A DNA stretch of 64,000 nucleotides from Sphingobacterium sp. FBM7-1 (GCF_020687765.1 NZ_JAJEWJ010000003.1:62001-126000); one strand, 5' to 3'. Positions 27,486 through 37,366 are shown, counted from the stretch's first letter. A program made the numbers and translations. The notes: generated from the letters alone by a model not told the origin.

Positions 27486-27518
27486 ATCTTACAACTCTTT
27501 CCCAAAATAGTGTAAGAT
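27486..27518. promoter_or_regulatory. Inverted repeat upstream of copA
   Basis: ATCTTACA (27486-27493), a 17-nt spacer and TGTAAGAT (27511-27518) form a perfect 8-bp dyad 55 nt before the copA ATG. It could be an operator for the HMA-AraC regulator or another metal regulator. Only the dyad itself is observed. Confidence 0.35.
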
Positions 27519-27572
27519 ACGATCAACTCTTTATGCCGACCTTTGTCAGTAACAAGCAGAAAGGTATAAGCT

Positions 27573-29795
27573 ATGGCTACAACGCATAAACAAACAGCAA
27601 TAAAAGAATCATTCCCGGTCTTAAACATGACCTGTGCGGGATGTGCTGCCAGCTCGGAAAGCACCGTTAAGGCACTACCCGGTGTACGCGAGGCATCGGT
27701 AAACTTTGCCAACGCGATGCTAACCGTCGAGTATGAACCGGATACAACCAATCCTACTACCATGCAGGAAGCCCTACAATCCGTGGGTTATGATTTACTT
27801 TTAGAAGACGAAAGCACGCAACAGGAAACCCTAGAAGCTCTCCACGAAAAGAAATATAGATCTTTAAAAAACAGAACAATCTGGGCAATAATATCATCAC
27901 TTCCCGTGGTGGTCATCGGTATGTTTTTTATGGATATGCCCTATGGGAATGAAATCATGTTGCTATTCTCGACACCGGTCGTCCTGTGGTTAGGAAGAGA
28001 CTTCTTTATCAACGCTTGGAAACAGGCTAAACATCGCTCGGCAAATATGGATACCCTCGTTGCTTTGAGTACCGGGATAGCCTATATATTTAGTCTATTC
28101 AATATGGTATATCCAGAATTCTGGAACGCCAGAGGACTAGAAGCACATGTCTATTTCGAAGCAGCAGCCGTGATTATCGCTTTCATTTTATTAGGTAAAT
28201 TATTGGAAGAGCGTGCCAAAGGGAATACATCTTCCGCGATTAAAAAGCTGATGGGCCTACAGCCCAAGAACGTCGTGGTCATGCTTCCTGACGGAACCGA
28301 AAAACAAATAGCCATCGAAGATGTCCGTCTAGACAATATCATCTTGGTAAAGCCGGGCGAAAAGATTGCGGTGGACGGTATCGTTACCTCCGGCAACTCT
28401 TACGTCGATGAAAGCATGCTCAGTGGCGAGCCAATACCCGTCGAGAAAAGAGAAAACGAAAAAGTCTTTGCAGGAACCATCAATCAAAAAGGAAGCTTTC
28501 AATTTAAAGCAACCAAAGTTGGCAAAGACACAATGCTTGCACAAATCATTAAAATGGTGCAGGACGCACAGGGCAGTAAAGCTCCCGTGCAGAAACTGGT
28601 TGATAAAATCGCCGGTATATTCGTACCCGTCGTTATGGGAGTCGCTTTGGTCACTTTTATCTTATGGCTTGTGCTGGATGGAAATGAAGGACTAGTACAC
28701 GGGCTATTGGCTGCGGTTACCGTCTTAGTGATTGCCTGTCCATGCGCGTTAGGCTTGGCCACACCTACAGCTATTATGGTGGGTGTGGGCAAAGGAGCTG
28801 AACGCGGCATTTTGATCAAAGACGCGGAAAGTCTCGAATTGGCTAAAAATGTCGATGCCATTATCTTGGATAAAACCGGTACGATCACAGAAGGAAAACC
28901 CGAGGTAACGGATGCACGCTGGCTGCGCGATAATGATACCGACAAGCAGTTATTGTTCAGCTTAGAAAAACAGTCTGAACATCCGTTAGCTGATGCTGTG
29001 GTGAAACATCTGGAAAGCACCCAAACACTTCCTATATCTTCTTTCGACAGTATTACCGGAAAAGGCGCCAAAGCGGTTTTCGAAGGCGAAGATTATTATG
29101 CTGGCAACAAAAAGCTATTGACGGAAAATGGGATCCAAATCTCACCCGAACTTCAACAATATGCCGACACCTGGAGTACGCAATCCAAAACTGTCATCTG
29201 GTTTGCTAATAGCCAAGAGGCGCTTGCCGTATTGGCGATCTCGGATAAGATCAAAGAAACATCCGTAGAGGCTATCCAACAGTTAAAGGACATGGAAATC
29301 GAATTGTATATGCTGACGGGGGATAACGAGGCAACGGCCAAAGCGATTGCGGAGCAGACCGGCATCCCGCATTACGAGGCGGAGGTATTGCCGCAGCAAA
29401 AAGCGGATTTCGTTAAGAAATTACATCAGCAAGGTAAAGTCGTTGCCATGGTCGGAGACGGTATCAACGATAGTACCGCCTTAGCAACCGCCGATGTCAG
29501 TATCGCTATGGGTAAGGGAAGTGATATTGCAATGGATGTGGCGAAGATGACGATCATTTCCTCCGATTTAAAAAAGATACCCGAGGCGATAAGGTTATCA
29601 AAACAGACCGTGGCCACTATTAAACAGAATCTATTCTGGGCATTCATTTACAACTTGATTGGCATTCCAATTGCAGCGGGTATATTGTATCCGATTAATG
29701 GATTCCTGCTTAATCCGATGATTGCGGGGGCAGCGATGGCATTGAGTAGCGTAAGCGTAGTGAGTAACAGTTTACGGTTAAAATGGAAAAAATAA
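27573..29795 (+). CDS. copA: Copper-exporting P1B-type ATPase
   Basis: A 740-residue heavy-metal ATPase. One N-terminal HMA domain with Cys21/Cys24 ([10 protein letters not shown]), the actuator domain, metal-site helix with Cys389-Pro-Cys391 ([10 protein letters not shown]), phosphorylation Asp433 in DKTGTIT, SEHPLA ATP-binding block, GDGINDS hinge and C-terminal helices with YN and MA..SS signatures ([25 protein letters not shown]). These mark a Cu+ exporter of the CopA group. It exports copper from the cytoplasm. A small HMA gene follows at once. Confidence 0.95.
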   Translation: MATTHKQTAIKESFPVLNMTCAGCAASSESTVKALPGVREASVNFANAMLTVEYEPDTTNPTTMQEALQSVGYDLLLEDESTQQETLEALHEKKYRSLKNRTIWAIISSLPVVVIGMFFMDMPYGNEIMLLFSTPVVLWLGRDFFINAWKQAKHRSANMDTLVALSTGIAYIFSLFNMVYPEFWNARGLEAHVYFEAAAVIIAFILLGKLLEERAKGNTSSAIKKLMGLQPKNVVVMLPDGTEKQIAIEDVRLDNIILVKPGEKIAVDGIVTSGNSYVDESMLSGEPIPVEKRENEKVFAGTINQKGSFQFKATKVGKDTMLAQIIKMVQDAQGSKAPVQKLVDKIAGIFVPVVMGVALVTFILWLVLDGNEGLVHGLLAAVTVLVIACPCALGLATPTAIMVGVGKGAERGILIKDAESLELAKNVDAIILDKTGTITEGKPEVTDARWLRDNDTDKQLLFSLEKQSEHPLADAVVKHLESTQTLPISSFDSITGKGAKAVFEGEDYYAGNKKLLTENGIQISPELQQYADTWSTQSKTVIWFANSQEALAVLAISDKIKETSVEAIQQLKDMEIELYMLTGDNEATAKAIAEQTGIPHYEAEVLPQQKADFVKKLHQQGKVVAMVGDGINDSTALATADVSIAMGKGSDIAMDVAKMTIISSDLKKIPEAIRLSKQTVATIKQNLFWAFIYNLIGIPIAAGILYPINGFLLNPMIAGAAMALSSVSVVSNSLRLKWKK

Positions 29796-29818
29796 TAGAT
29801 AACTTAGTATTTATAGAT

Positions 29819-30040
29819 ATGGAAAATAAAACATTAAAATTCAAGACAAACATCAATTGCGGTGGCTGTGTATCGACCGTAACTCCTTTTTTAAACGAGG
29901 TGGATGGGGTAACCAGATGGGAAGTCGACACGAACAACAAGGATAAAATACTGACTGTTGTTACGGACAGCGCAACGGAACAAGATGTTATAGATTCGGT
30001 AAAGAAAGCTGGGTTCAAAATAGATCCTATACAAAGTTAA
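29819..30040 (+). CDS. Cytosolic HMA copper chaperone-like protein
   Basis: A 73-residue single HMA domain (TNINCGGCVSTVTPFLNEV) with the CxxC pair. The ATG at 29819 gives the usual chaperone length; an in-frame ATG at 29783 that overlaps copA would add twelve residues without similarity. It probably hands copper to CopA. Unlike most copper chaperones, the residue before the first Cys is Asn and Gly-Gly separates the pair (NCGGC), a form common in Bacteroidota. Confidence 0.85.
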   Translation: MENKTLKFKTNINCGGCVSTVTPFLNEVDGVTRWEVDTNNKDKILTVVTDSATEQDVIDSVKKAGFKIDPIQS

Positions 30041-30061
30041 TAAACGATAAAACAACAGAAA

Positions 30062-30439
30062 ATGAAGAGACTATCTTATATCATCACCACCTGTTTAGTC
30101 CTATTGTCTACGCTATCCATCGCGCAGATTAATAATGCAAAAACAGAAACGGCAAAAGTCAATGGTAATTGCGGCATGTGCAAACGCACCATCGAAAAAG
30201 CGGGTAACGCGAAAAACGAAGCAAAGGTTATTTGGGATGCCGAAAACCAAAGAGCCTCCATTACCTACGATGCCGAAAAAACGAACATCGATTCCGTCCT
30301 GAAACGTATTGCACAAGTGGGGTACGATAACGAAAAGTATCTCGCTCCCGATAAGATTTACCAAAATCTACACGGTTGTTGCCAATATGAGCGTGAATTG
30401 AAACAAGCAAAAAACAATAAAAAGCCGGCTTCTGAATAG
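30062..30439 (+). CDS. Exported HMA-domain protein with extra CC tail
   Basis: A 125-residue protein with a signal peptide (ending LSIAQ), an HMA-like domain (about 30-95; NGNCGMCKRTIEKAG gives CxxC) and a C-terminal LHGCCQYERE adding two adjacent cysteines. It ends the copA group 21 nt after the chaperone gene. A periplasmic copper-binding or -shuttling role is likely from domain and context. The CC tail could form a second metal site or a disulfide. Confidence 0.82.
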   Translation: MKRLSYIITTCLVLLSTLSIAQINNAKTETAKVNGNCGMCKRTIEKAGNAKNEAKVIWDAENQRASITYDAEKTNIDSVLKRIAQVGYDNEKYLAPDKIYQNLHGCCQYERELKQAKNNKKPASE

Positions 30440-30453
30440 AAACCGGCTTTTTT
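30421..30453 (+). terminator. Terminator of the copA operon
   Basis: AAAGCCGG (30421-30428) pairs with CCGGCTTT (30443-30450), followed by T residues. The left arm lies in the last codons of the HMA gene. Confidence 0.85.
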
Positions 30454-30504
30454 ATGAGAGGTATTATTATTTAACTTTTCACTTGTTTTGAAGCGTATCT
30501 TCGA

Positions 30505-31701
30505 TTATAGACCAACAGTCCAACCTTCTGCCCATGTTGGCATATCAGTACCATTCCCTGCACCAGTAGCTGCTTCATTTTCTGTGTAAATAGCTGAAAC
30601 ATCAACAGATTCACCCGGGATGTCATTTCCAGCATCATCTTTCCCTGGACTTGTCTTTTTACCTTTAGACTTTGTCTCTACATTATCAAATTTCACATTG
30701 GTTACTTTTAATGAGCCATCTGCCACATAACCGATACCCTCGTCATGTTCTACATCAAAACCAACCGACCAGTTACTTAAGACGACGTTATCAATGCTCG
30801 CCTTGGTTCCAACACGTAATTTCATAGCTTGTGGTTCTGATCCAGTCTGGCCACGCCCAATTAAGGTTAAGTTCTTAATCGTCGGATTAGAGATCGGATT
30901 AGCTAAATGATCATTGGAATTGTTATCCGCTTCGATACCGCGGTTACCTTTAGAAGAGGCTTCCTTTCCATACCAGTTTTCATTTGTACCATTCCAACCT
31001 TCGGTCCAGTCAAATTGGTCGTCTTCATTAGCTGTTGCTACCAAATACTTTGTATTTACCGTACCACCAAACCATTCAAAACCGTCATCCGATCCTTCAT
31101 GTACCTGCACATACTCAATGGTAGTACCGTTACCCACTCCAAACATAGAAAGTCCGTTGAATTCCTTTTCTGCATTATAGGCGTAACCTGAATATTCGAT
31201 CCGCGCATATTTTAGAATACCCGAGTTATCGTTCGCTACCGTACCACCATATGGCAATCCAGAAACTTCCGCATTTGCAGTATTTCCTTTGTTAATCGGA
31301 GCCTTTCCACAAATGACGATTCCGCCCCACGCCTGCTGCACTTTGTTCGTTGCTGTAAAAACAATAGGCTGCTCTTTAGTTCCATCCGCTAAGATTTGAC
31401 CGCCTTGCGCTACCGCAATGTAACGGATCTCTTCACCATCTCTAAACGGAGTTGCTTCTACGATCACACCTGGCTTGATGGTTAATTTCCCACCGGCATT
31501 CACGATTAGAGGTCCGGTCAACTTGTAAGTACCGCTCTCCAGCACCAAATTTTCACCGTCTTTGACTTCTCCCTTTAGATTTGTACGAATATCGTTGTCA
31601 ATAATTTCAATAGGATCGTCTTTATCACTACACGCCATAAAAACACTTGGAGTAGCCGCAAGTAAAGCGAACATTAACAATGTAGAAGTAGATCTTTTCA
31701 T
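30505..31701 (-). CDS. Beta-helix-like lipoprotein paired with TonB receptor
   Basis: A 398-residue lipoprotein (ATPSVFMACSDKDD). The bulk shows repeated short beta-strand rungs with G, N and V patterns (LIVNAGGKLTIKPGVIVEA, AQGGQILADGTKEQPIVF, GGIVICGKAPIN, LKYARIEYSGYA, IEYVQVHEGSDDGFEWFGG, IKNLTLIGRG), like right-handed beta-helix surface proteins of Bacteroidota that are often mislabelled. It has no enzyme motif I recognise. It follows the TonB receptor by 99 nt on the same strand, so the two probably form a surface-binding and uptake pair, in the way SusD serves SusC but without SusD similarity. Confidence 0.75.
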   Translation of the reverse strand: MKRSTSTLLMFALLAATPSVFMACSDKDDPIEIIDNDIRTNLKGEVKDGENLVLESGTYKLTGPLIVNAGGKLTIKPGVIVEATPFRDGEEIRYIAVAQGGQILADGTKEQPIVFTATNKVQQAWGGIVICGKAPINKGNTANAEVSGLPYGGTVANDNSGILKYARIEYSGYAYNAEKEFNGLSMFGVGNGTTIEYVQVHEGSDDGFEWFGGTVNTKYLVATANEDDQFDWTEGWNGTNENWYGKEASSKGNRGIEADNNSNDHLANPISNPTIKNLTLIGRGQTGSEPQAMKLRVGTKASIDNVVLSNWSVGFDVEHDEGIGYVADGSLKVTNVKFDNVETKSKGKKTSPGKDDAGNDIPGESVDVSAIYTENEAATGAGNGTDMPTWAEGWTVGL

Positions 31702-31800
31702 TTTCTTATTTTTAATTTTTTCTTCTTTCTATAGTACAAAGAAACTCTTTTACTATTTACTTATAATTAACTCTCTGTTAGCTTTATGTTAAGCTTAACA

Positions 31801-34533
31801 CTAAAATTTATAGTTTACACCGAGGCTAAAAAATGCCCCTCTTTTGTAGGAAAGTACCTTTATCGGGTCCACGTTCTGCTGCCATCTTTCAAAAGACGGA
31901 TTCAGTATATTCCGGGCAGCGAGGTCAATTCCTAAATGTCGCGTGAGCTTAGACTTTAAAACGAAATCTAACGTTCCTAACCCTTTATCCACTAAGTTAC
32001 CACGTCCCCCAGTTCCGATCGCATTGAGTTTATCGGAATAGTAATTGTACAGGAGGGTCGCCGTCAGGCTACGTGTAGCATCGAAGCTTTTTAGATAAGA
32101 CAAATCAGCATTCACAATAAAATCGGATGCTCCGGTAAATTTGGAGGACACGCTTGTCGGATCAATATTAATCAGACCTTGCGTTTCTTTGAACACTTTT
32201 TCTGGATCGAATTTTTGATCCGTCTTCATGATGGCTGTATTAAATCCAATAGACAGTTTGTCATTGCTTAGATTCATCAAATACTTTTTCGCTTCAATTT
32301 CGATCCCGTATACATACCCCTTTTCACCCGTGTTTGCGTAAGACACATCATTTGCCGTCGATGAAACAATAATTTCGTTAATTGGATTCTCAATGTATTT
32401 TCCGAAAGCAGCAATAGAGTACAGCTCCCCGTCACTAGGAAACATTTCCCATTTCAAGTCCAGATTATAGTTATCCGAAGCGTAGAGATACTGGTTACCC
32501 ACAAATGTTTGCGTCACTTCCTCATAGGGGAAACGCGCTCTTTCTTTAAACTGGGGCAAGGTGTAGGTCTTACTAGCACCTAGTCGCAGATTATTTTTAT
32601 TATTCAGCTCATACTTGAGGTTCAAGCTTGGCAATAATCCATTTTTATTCAGTGTATTTTGACCCCTTGAATACTCAATACTGTAAAAGTCAACATACTG
32701 CTTAATATTTTCATAACGCATGCCCAATACCCCGGTCAGTCGATCTGTCAATCTGTAATCAAGACTTGCAAACCCTGCATGGATATCCTGATCCCCGGTG
32801 TAAGTTTGGAAAGCGTTTCCGGCTAAACCCACTATGTTATAAAATGTTCCGTAGCCAGCAGCCCCCAGATACTGATTCAAGTTAGCCGGATCTATCGTAG
32901 TCGTATTCTGCTGTCCATCCAAAATATTAAAGTTGAGCTGCATAACGTCAAAAGAACGCTCTTTCATTCTACCGTTATACCCTACGGTCAATTTACCCTT
33001 ATCATCTCCTATTTTGTATGATGCCGCAATATTTGCAGCGAGTTCATTCTCTTTAAGATAATAGGTATACCGATGGTTATCGGCCGCGTTAATACGGATG
33101 AAATGGTGTTCACCGCTAGCCGTCTCACTATGCATGCTCTGCAAACGATCAGGCATATCTCCTTTTACATGGTTGTAAGCGAGTCCCCAATCTAATTCAA
33201 TTTTGTCCGTCAACGTGTGTTTACCTAACAATTGATTAATAAATAATTGCGTACTCGAAAAGGTACTACGGTTAATTGTTCCGCGGTAATTTTCGGCGTC
33301 AACACCACCATCTCTGATGTACCCGGTAAATTTATCTCTGTATTGATTACCAGCATTAACGTACATAAAATTATACGTCAGCTTATGATTAGCGTTAATC
33401 TGATAATTGGCATTTAGCATCCCCGTCGTATTTGCCGTATAGCTTTGTTGCGATTGATTGAGCGCTTTTAGCGGCGCTCCCTGTGCACTATAGCTTGAAT
33501 TCACCCCTTCTCTGGCCCCATATCCATTAGAAAAGTTCACCATCCCAAACAAAGTCATCCTTCCTTCAGATCCCACATTGAATGAATCTCCAGCTTTCAA
33601 GGCAAAATTCATAGGAAGCAATGTCTTCCTTTTCGGATCCCATCCATTTTTGAAATGGTAACTTCCTTGTGCATCCGCAGGTGCATTGTAGTCTGAGTAA
33701 CCAAAAAAGTTTGGACCTTCTTGGAGATAAAAGTTATCCCATTGCTTTACGGCATTGGAATTCACCGCAGAACCTAGTGAGACTTCGAAGAATTTATCAC
33801 CTTTAAAATCTTTAGAACCGATATTTACGGTAGCTCCGCCAAAATCTCCATTTAACGGCGAATGGTAGGATTTATCTACACCAACGTAGTCCACTACATC
33901 CGTGGTAAACATATCCAACCCAATATTTTTTAAGTTGGGATCGCTAGCCGGTATAGGCAATCCATTTAACGACGTAGAAATATACCGATCTCCGAGTCCA
34001 CGTACATAAACCTGTGTGGAACCTTCCTGTCGGGAGACACCTGATAACTGGCTTACCGCAGCAGCAGCATCACTCACTCCCTTTCGCGACAGTTCCTGTG
34101 CTCCAATTTTCTCCAGCATCAAGTTAGATGCTTTACGCTCCGCCAGCAACGCAGCTTCACTGATATACTCCCTTCTACGCGTAATAACGACTTCCTCCAG
34201 CGTAGAATTCTTATTGACCAAAGTTACGGGCACAAATTCCCATTCACTTGGTTGAAGATGGAAGCTCGTTGAATCCGTATCATACCCAACGAAGGTACTA
34301 ACCAGAACATATTCGCCCTGCTTTTCCGGCAACGTAATCGAAAACTCTCCCGCATTATCTGTAGATGTAGCATACTGCGTATTCGCAATCTTGATGCTAA
34401 CTCCAGAAATAGGCTGGTAAGTTTCGACATCCAAAACTTTTCCCTTTACTCCGAACGACTGTGCTTTAGCTCCTGAAACCTGCGCGGTGACTAGCGTAAC
34501 GACCAAAGCAACATAATAACTAATCTTAATCAT
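31801..34533 (-). CDS. TonB-dependent receptor, cargo unknown
   Basis: A 910-residue receptor: signal peptide (ending GAKAQ), carboxypeptidase-like beta domain (about 26-110), plug (about 135-245: SAVSQLSGVSRQEGSTQVYVRGLGDRY-like block, SLNGLPIPASDPNLKNIGLDMF, FGGATVNIGSK) and barrel to the C-terminal GVNYKF. ERKASNLMLEKIGAQELSRKG resembles receptors found together with beta-helix lipoproteins rather than SusD. The neighbouring divergent ABC operon has a His-rich metal-binding loop, so a metal or metallophore cargo is one option; phosphate- or other ligand-regulated uptake is another. Neither is shown by the sequence. Confidence 0.85.
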   Translation of the reverse strand: MIKISYYVALVVTLVTAQVSGAKAQSFGVKGKVLDVETYQPISGVSIKIANTQYATSTDNAGEFSITLPEKQGEYVLVSTFVGYDTDSTSFHLQPSEWEFVPVTLVNKNSTLEEVVITRRREYISEAALLAERKASNLMLEKIGAQELSRKGVSDAAAAVSQLSGVSRQEGSTQVYVRGLGDRYISTSLNGLPIPASDPNLKNIGLDMFTTDVVDYVGVDKSYHSPLNGDFGGATVNIGSKDFKGDKFFEVSLGSAVNSNAVKQWDNFYLQEGPNFFGYSDYNAPADAQGSYHFKNGWDPKRKTLLPMNFALKAGDSFNVGSEGRMTLFGMVNFSNGYGAREGVNSSYSAQGAPLKALNQSQQSYTANTTGMLNANYQINANHKLTYNFMYVNAGNQYRDKFTGYIRDGGVDAENYRGTINRSTFSSTQLFINQLLGKHTLTDKIELDWGLAYNHVKGDMPDRLQSMHSETASGEHHFIRINAADNHRYTYYLKENELAANIAASYKIGDDKGKLTVGYNGRMKERSFDVMQLNFNILDGQQNTTTIDPANLNQYLGAAGYGTFYNIVGLAGNAFQTYTGDQDIHAGFASLDYRLTDRLTGVLGMRYENIKQYVDFYSIEYSRGQNTLNKNGLLPSLNLKYELNNKNNLRLGASKTYTLPQFKERARFPYEEVTQTFVGNQYLYASDNYNLDLKWEMFPSDGELYSIAAFGKYIENPINEIIVSSTANDVSYANTGEKGYVYGIEIEAKKYLMNLSNDKLSIGFNTAIMKTDQKFDPEKVFKETQGLINIDPTSVSSKFTGASDFIVNADLSYLKSFDATRSLTATLLYNYYSDKLNAIGTGGRGNLVDKGLGTLDFVLKSKLTRHLGIDLAARNILNPSFERWQQNVDPIKVLSYKRGAFFSLGVNYKF

Positions 34534-34542
34534 GGTGTGTGT

Positions 34543-34577
34543 TAATATTATGTTGCAATATTATGAGCATAATATTA
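34543..34577. promoter_or_regulatory. AT-rich dyad upstream of the TonB receptor
   Basis: TAATATTATG (34543-34552) and CATAATATTA (34568-34577) are a perfect 10-bp inverted repeat; a further AATATTATG (34557-34565) lies between. The dyad is 10-44 nt upstream of the receptor ATG in the 211-nt divergent gap (34534-34744) and could be a repressor operator, for instance of a Fur/Zur-type metal regulator. The rest of the gap shows no clear element. Confidence 0.4.
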
Positions 34578-34744
34578 GCTAACTGTTAACAACTGATTAT
34601 TAAAACATCACTTGTTTGTTAAAAAATTATTAAGCCCTATCCTGACGGTCCGTATCTTTTTCGTTAAATCCGTACAATAACAAATCGTTTATTCGGACTT
34701 ATCTATAATAGTTAGTAATTTGGCTTCTTTAAAAACAACAAACT

Positions 34745-35383
34745 ATGACAGATGCGGTACTATCGTCCGTCCGGTTAAGTTATCACTATCCACAAGGTGC
34801 GAAACTAACATTTCCGGACATCCGTATAGCAAAAAATCAACATAGCTTACTCTTAGGCGACTCGGGCACGGGTAAAACGACACTTTTACATTTATTGAGC
34901 GGACTGTCTACACCGACTACGGGTGAGGTTCATCTCATGAACCAATCACTGTATACTATGCGCGGGGCAGCACTAGATGCTTTCCGGGCAAAGAATCTCG
35001 GTTTTATATTCCAAGAAGCACATCTCTTACGAAACCTTACCGTAACCGAAAACATCAAGTTAGCACAATACCTCGCTAAGAATCCCGTGGATGAACAGGC
35101 TATCGCCGACCTATTGGATCAGTTGCAATTAAACGATAAAGCCCATGTATTGCCGAACCAGTTGAGCCGTGGACAAAAACAACGCGTAGCCATCGCCCGA
35201 GCAGTCATTAACCGACCAGGTCTCTTACTAGCTGATGAGCCTACCGCGTCCTTAGATGACAAAAACACCGATTTGGTGCTGCAATTGCTGTTCAACATTG
35301 CAAACAATTATGGTTCAAGCCTGCTCATCGCTACCCACGATAAGCGTATAAAAGACCAATTCACGAACTCTTATCAGCTGTAG
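34745..35383 (+). CDS. MacB/LolD-type ABC ATPase
   Basis: A 212-residue ATPase with Walker A GDSGTGKTTL, Q-loop FQEAHLLRNLT, signature LSRGQKQRVAIARA (Arg in place of the usual Gly), Walker B LLLADEPTAS and switch His in IATHDKRI. It belongs to the LolD/MacB/FtsE group that works with FtsX-like permeases on extracytoplasmic tasks. The stop is 2 nt before the permease start. Confidence 0.9.
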   Translation: MTDAVLSSVRLSYHYPQGAKLTFPDIRIAKNQHSLLLGDSGTGKTTLLHLLSGLSTPTTGEVHLMNQSLYTMRGAALDAFRAKNLGFIFQEAHLLRNLTVTENIKLAQYLAKNPVDEQAIADLLDQLQLNDKAHVLPNQLSRGQKQRVAIARAVINRPGLLLADEPTASLDDKNTDLVLQLLFNIANNYGSSLLIATHDKRIKDQFTNSYQL

Positions 35384-35385
35384 CT

Positions 35386-36816
35386 ATGCATAACATACAA
35401 CTCGTCTGGAAAAATATCAAACAGGAACTGGGTTCGACCCTGCTCAGCATATTACTCACCGCCTTCGGTGTAGCCATCCTATGCGTTATCTACATCACCG
35501 GCGATACCTTGGAAAAACAACTGACAAATAACACCAAAAACATAGATCTTGTTGTCGGCGCAAAAGGGAGCCCCTTTCAACTCATTCTGAGTTCCCTCTA
35601 CCATGTAGACAATCCCACCGGCAATATTGCGCTAGCAGAAGCACAGCAACTTGGTGAAAATCCTTTTATCGACATCGCGGTTCCCATATCACTCGGCGAT
35701 AATTTCAAAGGGCATCGCGTCATTGGAACCGAGCCCTCCTATCTAGATCTATATGGTTTATCGATAGCAAAAGGAGAATTATGGGAAAATTCCTTCGAAG
35801 CAGTGATCGGCAGCGAAGTTGCACGTAAAAGAGGTCTAGGAGTAGGCGATGAATTTTTTACCGCACATGGCCTTTCAGAAGATGGGCATGTACACGACGA
35901 CCATCCTTTTAAAATAGTCGGTATTTTAGAAAAATCAGGTTCTATTGTGGATAATCTTATTCTATGTAACTTGGAAAGTGTATGGGATGTGCACGGGTTG
36001 CACCACAGCGATCATGAACACGACCATAACCATGACCATGAACACGCTCCTGCCGATACCGATGGGCACAGCCATACACCTGATAATAACCATGATTCTG
36101 CTAGCCCTGCACATCACCCAAACGAGGATCACCCGCATACCCACGACGACCATACACATGATCACGACCATGAGCATGATGAAACACATGAGCATGAACA
36201 GGATCAACTCGTAGCTGAAAAACCACGGGATACCTTTGTTAAAAGTATCGGAGCCGATATGCTGGAAGATCGGGGTGAGGAAGTAACCGCATTACTGATC
36301 AAATACAGTTCGCCTGCAGCATTGGGCGTCCTCCCCCGATTAATCAACGAATCTACCGATATGCAGGCAGCATCGCCCGCCATTGAAAGCACCCGCCTTT
36401 TCTCCTTATTAGGTGTCGGACTAGATTCGCTCGCTGTTTTAGCCTATATCATTATGTTCATCGCGGGTCTAAGCGTATTTATCAGCCTATATAACGCCAT
36501 GAAAAAGCGAAAATACGACCTCGCCATTATGCGTTCCATGGGCGCGTCAAAGACTAAACTTTTCAGTCTAGTACTCGTCGAAGGTGTAGTGATTACGTTA
36601 ATAGGAGGAATAGTCGGCTTGCTATTGGGCCACGCAGCGCTATATGCGATCAGCCAGCAAACGAGCGAAAGTGCTGATTTTATGGAAGCATTCCGCATCC
36701 ATCAACAAGAACTATTTATCGTCCTAGCTGCTTGCCTATTAGGCGTATTAGCGTCGGTCATACCGGCAATTAAAGCATATAAAACATCCATTTCGACTAT
36801 TTTAGCAGATAAATAA
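35386..36816 (+). CDS. MacB/FtsX-type permease with 24-histidine loop
   Basis: A 476-residue permease with one N-terminal helix (about 15-37), a large periplasmic region and three C-terminal helices (about 350-375, 395-420, 440-465) as in MacB/FtsX permeases. Residues about 203-271 of the periplasmic part are an insert with 24 histidines alternating with Asp, Asn and Glu (HDHNHDHEH, THDHDHEHD). Such inserts bind zinc, nickel or copper. A transporter or mechanotransmission pump for metal, or for a metal-bound protein, is likely. Direction of transport is not evident. Confidence 0.88.
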   Translation: MHNIQLVWKNIKQELGSTLLSILLTAFGVAILCVIYITGDTLEKQLTNNTKNIDLVVGAKGSPFQLILSSLYHVDNPTGNIALAEAQQLGENPFIDIAVPISLGDNFKGHRVIGTEPSYLDLYGLSIAKGELWENSFEAVIGSEVARKRGLGVGDEFFTAHGLSEDGHVHDDHPFKIVGILEKSGSIVDNLILCNLESVWDVHGLHHSDHEHDHNHDHEHAPADTDGHSHTPDNNHDSASPAHHPNEDHPHTHDDHTHDHDHEHDETHEHEQDQLVAEKPRDTFVKSIGADMLEDRGEEVTALLIKYSSPAALGVLPRLINESTDMQAASPAIESTRLFSLLGVGLDSLAVLAYIIMFIAGLSVFISLYNAMKKRKYDLAIMRSMGASKTKLFSLVLVEGVVITLIGGIVGLLLGHAALYAISQQTSESADFMEAFRIHQQELFIVLAACLLGVLASVIPAIKAYKTSISTILADK

Positions 36817-36874
36817 CCCGGGGACGGACTCCGTTAGCAAGAAAACAAAAACGTTAGATAATTGAACAGATAAC

Positions 36875-37363
36875 ATGAAGAAGAACACGATACACCTATT
36901 TTTACTAATATGCCTATGCATGGTCGGCGTGGCGAAAGCCCAAATCGGACACTTTCCGGACGCCAATGTACCCGATCATACACCAATGATGAACAGCACT
37001 TGGGAGGCGATAGATAAAATGATGTATAAAGTCACCACAGAAAACAACAAGAAAATATATACGCCACATTATCCACCAGCGCTAAAAGCTCTGGAGAATA
37101 AAATCGTCGAACTTCCCGGCTATCTCGTACCACTAAACAGTGGTCGCAACCACAAGACCTTTATGCTTTCGGTACTTCCCGTTATGCAATGCATGTTCTG
37201 CGGCAGCAACGGCATCCCTCCCATGGTAGAAATTTTCATGAAAACAGATGCCATAAAATTTACCGAAGAACCCATCAAAGTAAAAGGGAAAATGGTGTTT
37301 AATCCAGAGCCGCTGAAAGGAAATGCTGAGATACAGATCGTAGATGCGGTGCTCGTTAAATGA
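36875..37363 (+). CDS. Exported small protein, DUF3299-like
   Basis: A 162-residue protein with a signal peptide (ending GVAKAQ). The core, ELPGYLVPLN..FMLSVLPVMQCMFCGSNGIPPMVEIFM, resembles DUF3299 proteins, which have a G-Y-x-x-P-L opening and a Cys/Gly-Pro-Pro block. Two cysteines (CMFC) could bind metal. DUF3299-type genes are often near MacB-like ABC genes of metal-regulated operons; this one is third in the His-rich permease operon after 58 nt. No enzymatic motif recognised. Confidence 0.7.
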   Translation: MKKNTIHLFLLICLCMVGVAKAQIGHFPDANVPDHTPMMNSTWEAIDKMMYKVTTENNKKIYTPHYPPALKALENKIVELPGYLVPLNSGRNHKTFMLSVLPVMQCMFCGSNGIPPMVEIFMKTDAIKFTEEPIKVKGKMVFNPEPLKGNAEIQIVDAVLVK

Positions 37364-37366
37364 TTC

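Noticed and set aside
28499..29071. 190-codon open frame antisense to copA
   Set aside because: It mirrors a well-supported ATPase, has Ser/Thr/Ala-biased composition typical of a shadow frame and no recognisable domain.
31788..31799. Palindrome GTTAAGCTTAAC after the TonB receptor stop
   Set aside because: A 12-bp palindrome without loop or T tract; neither a terminator nor a supported operator.
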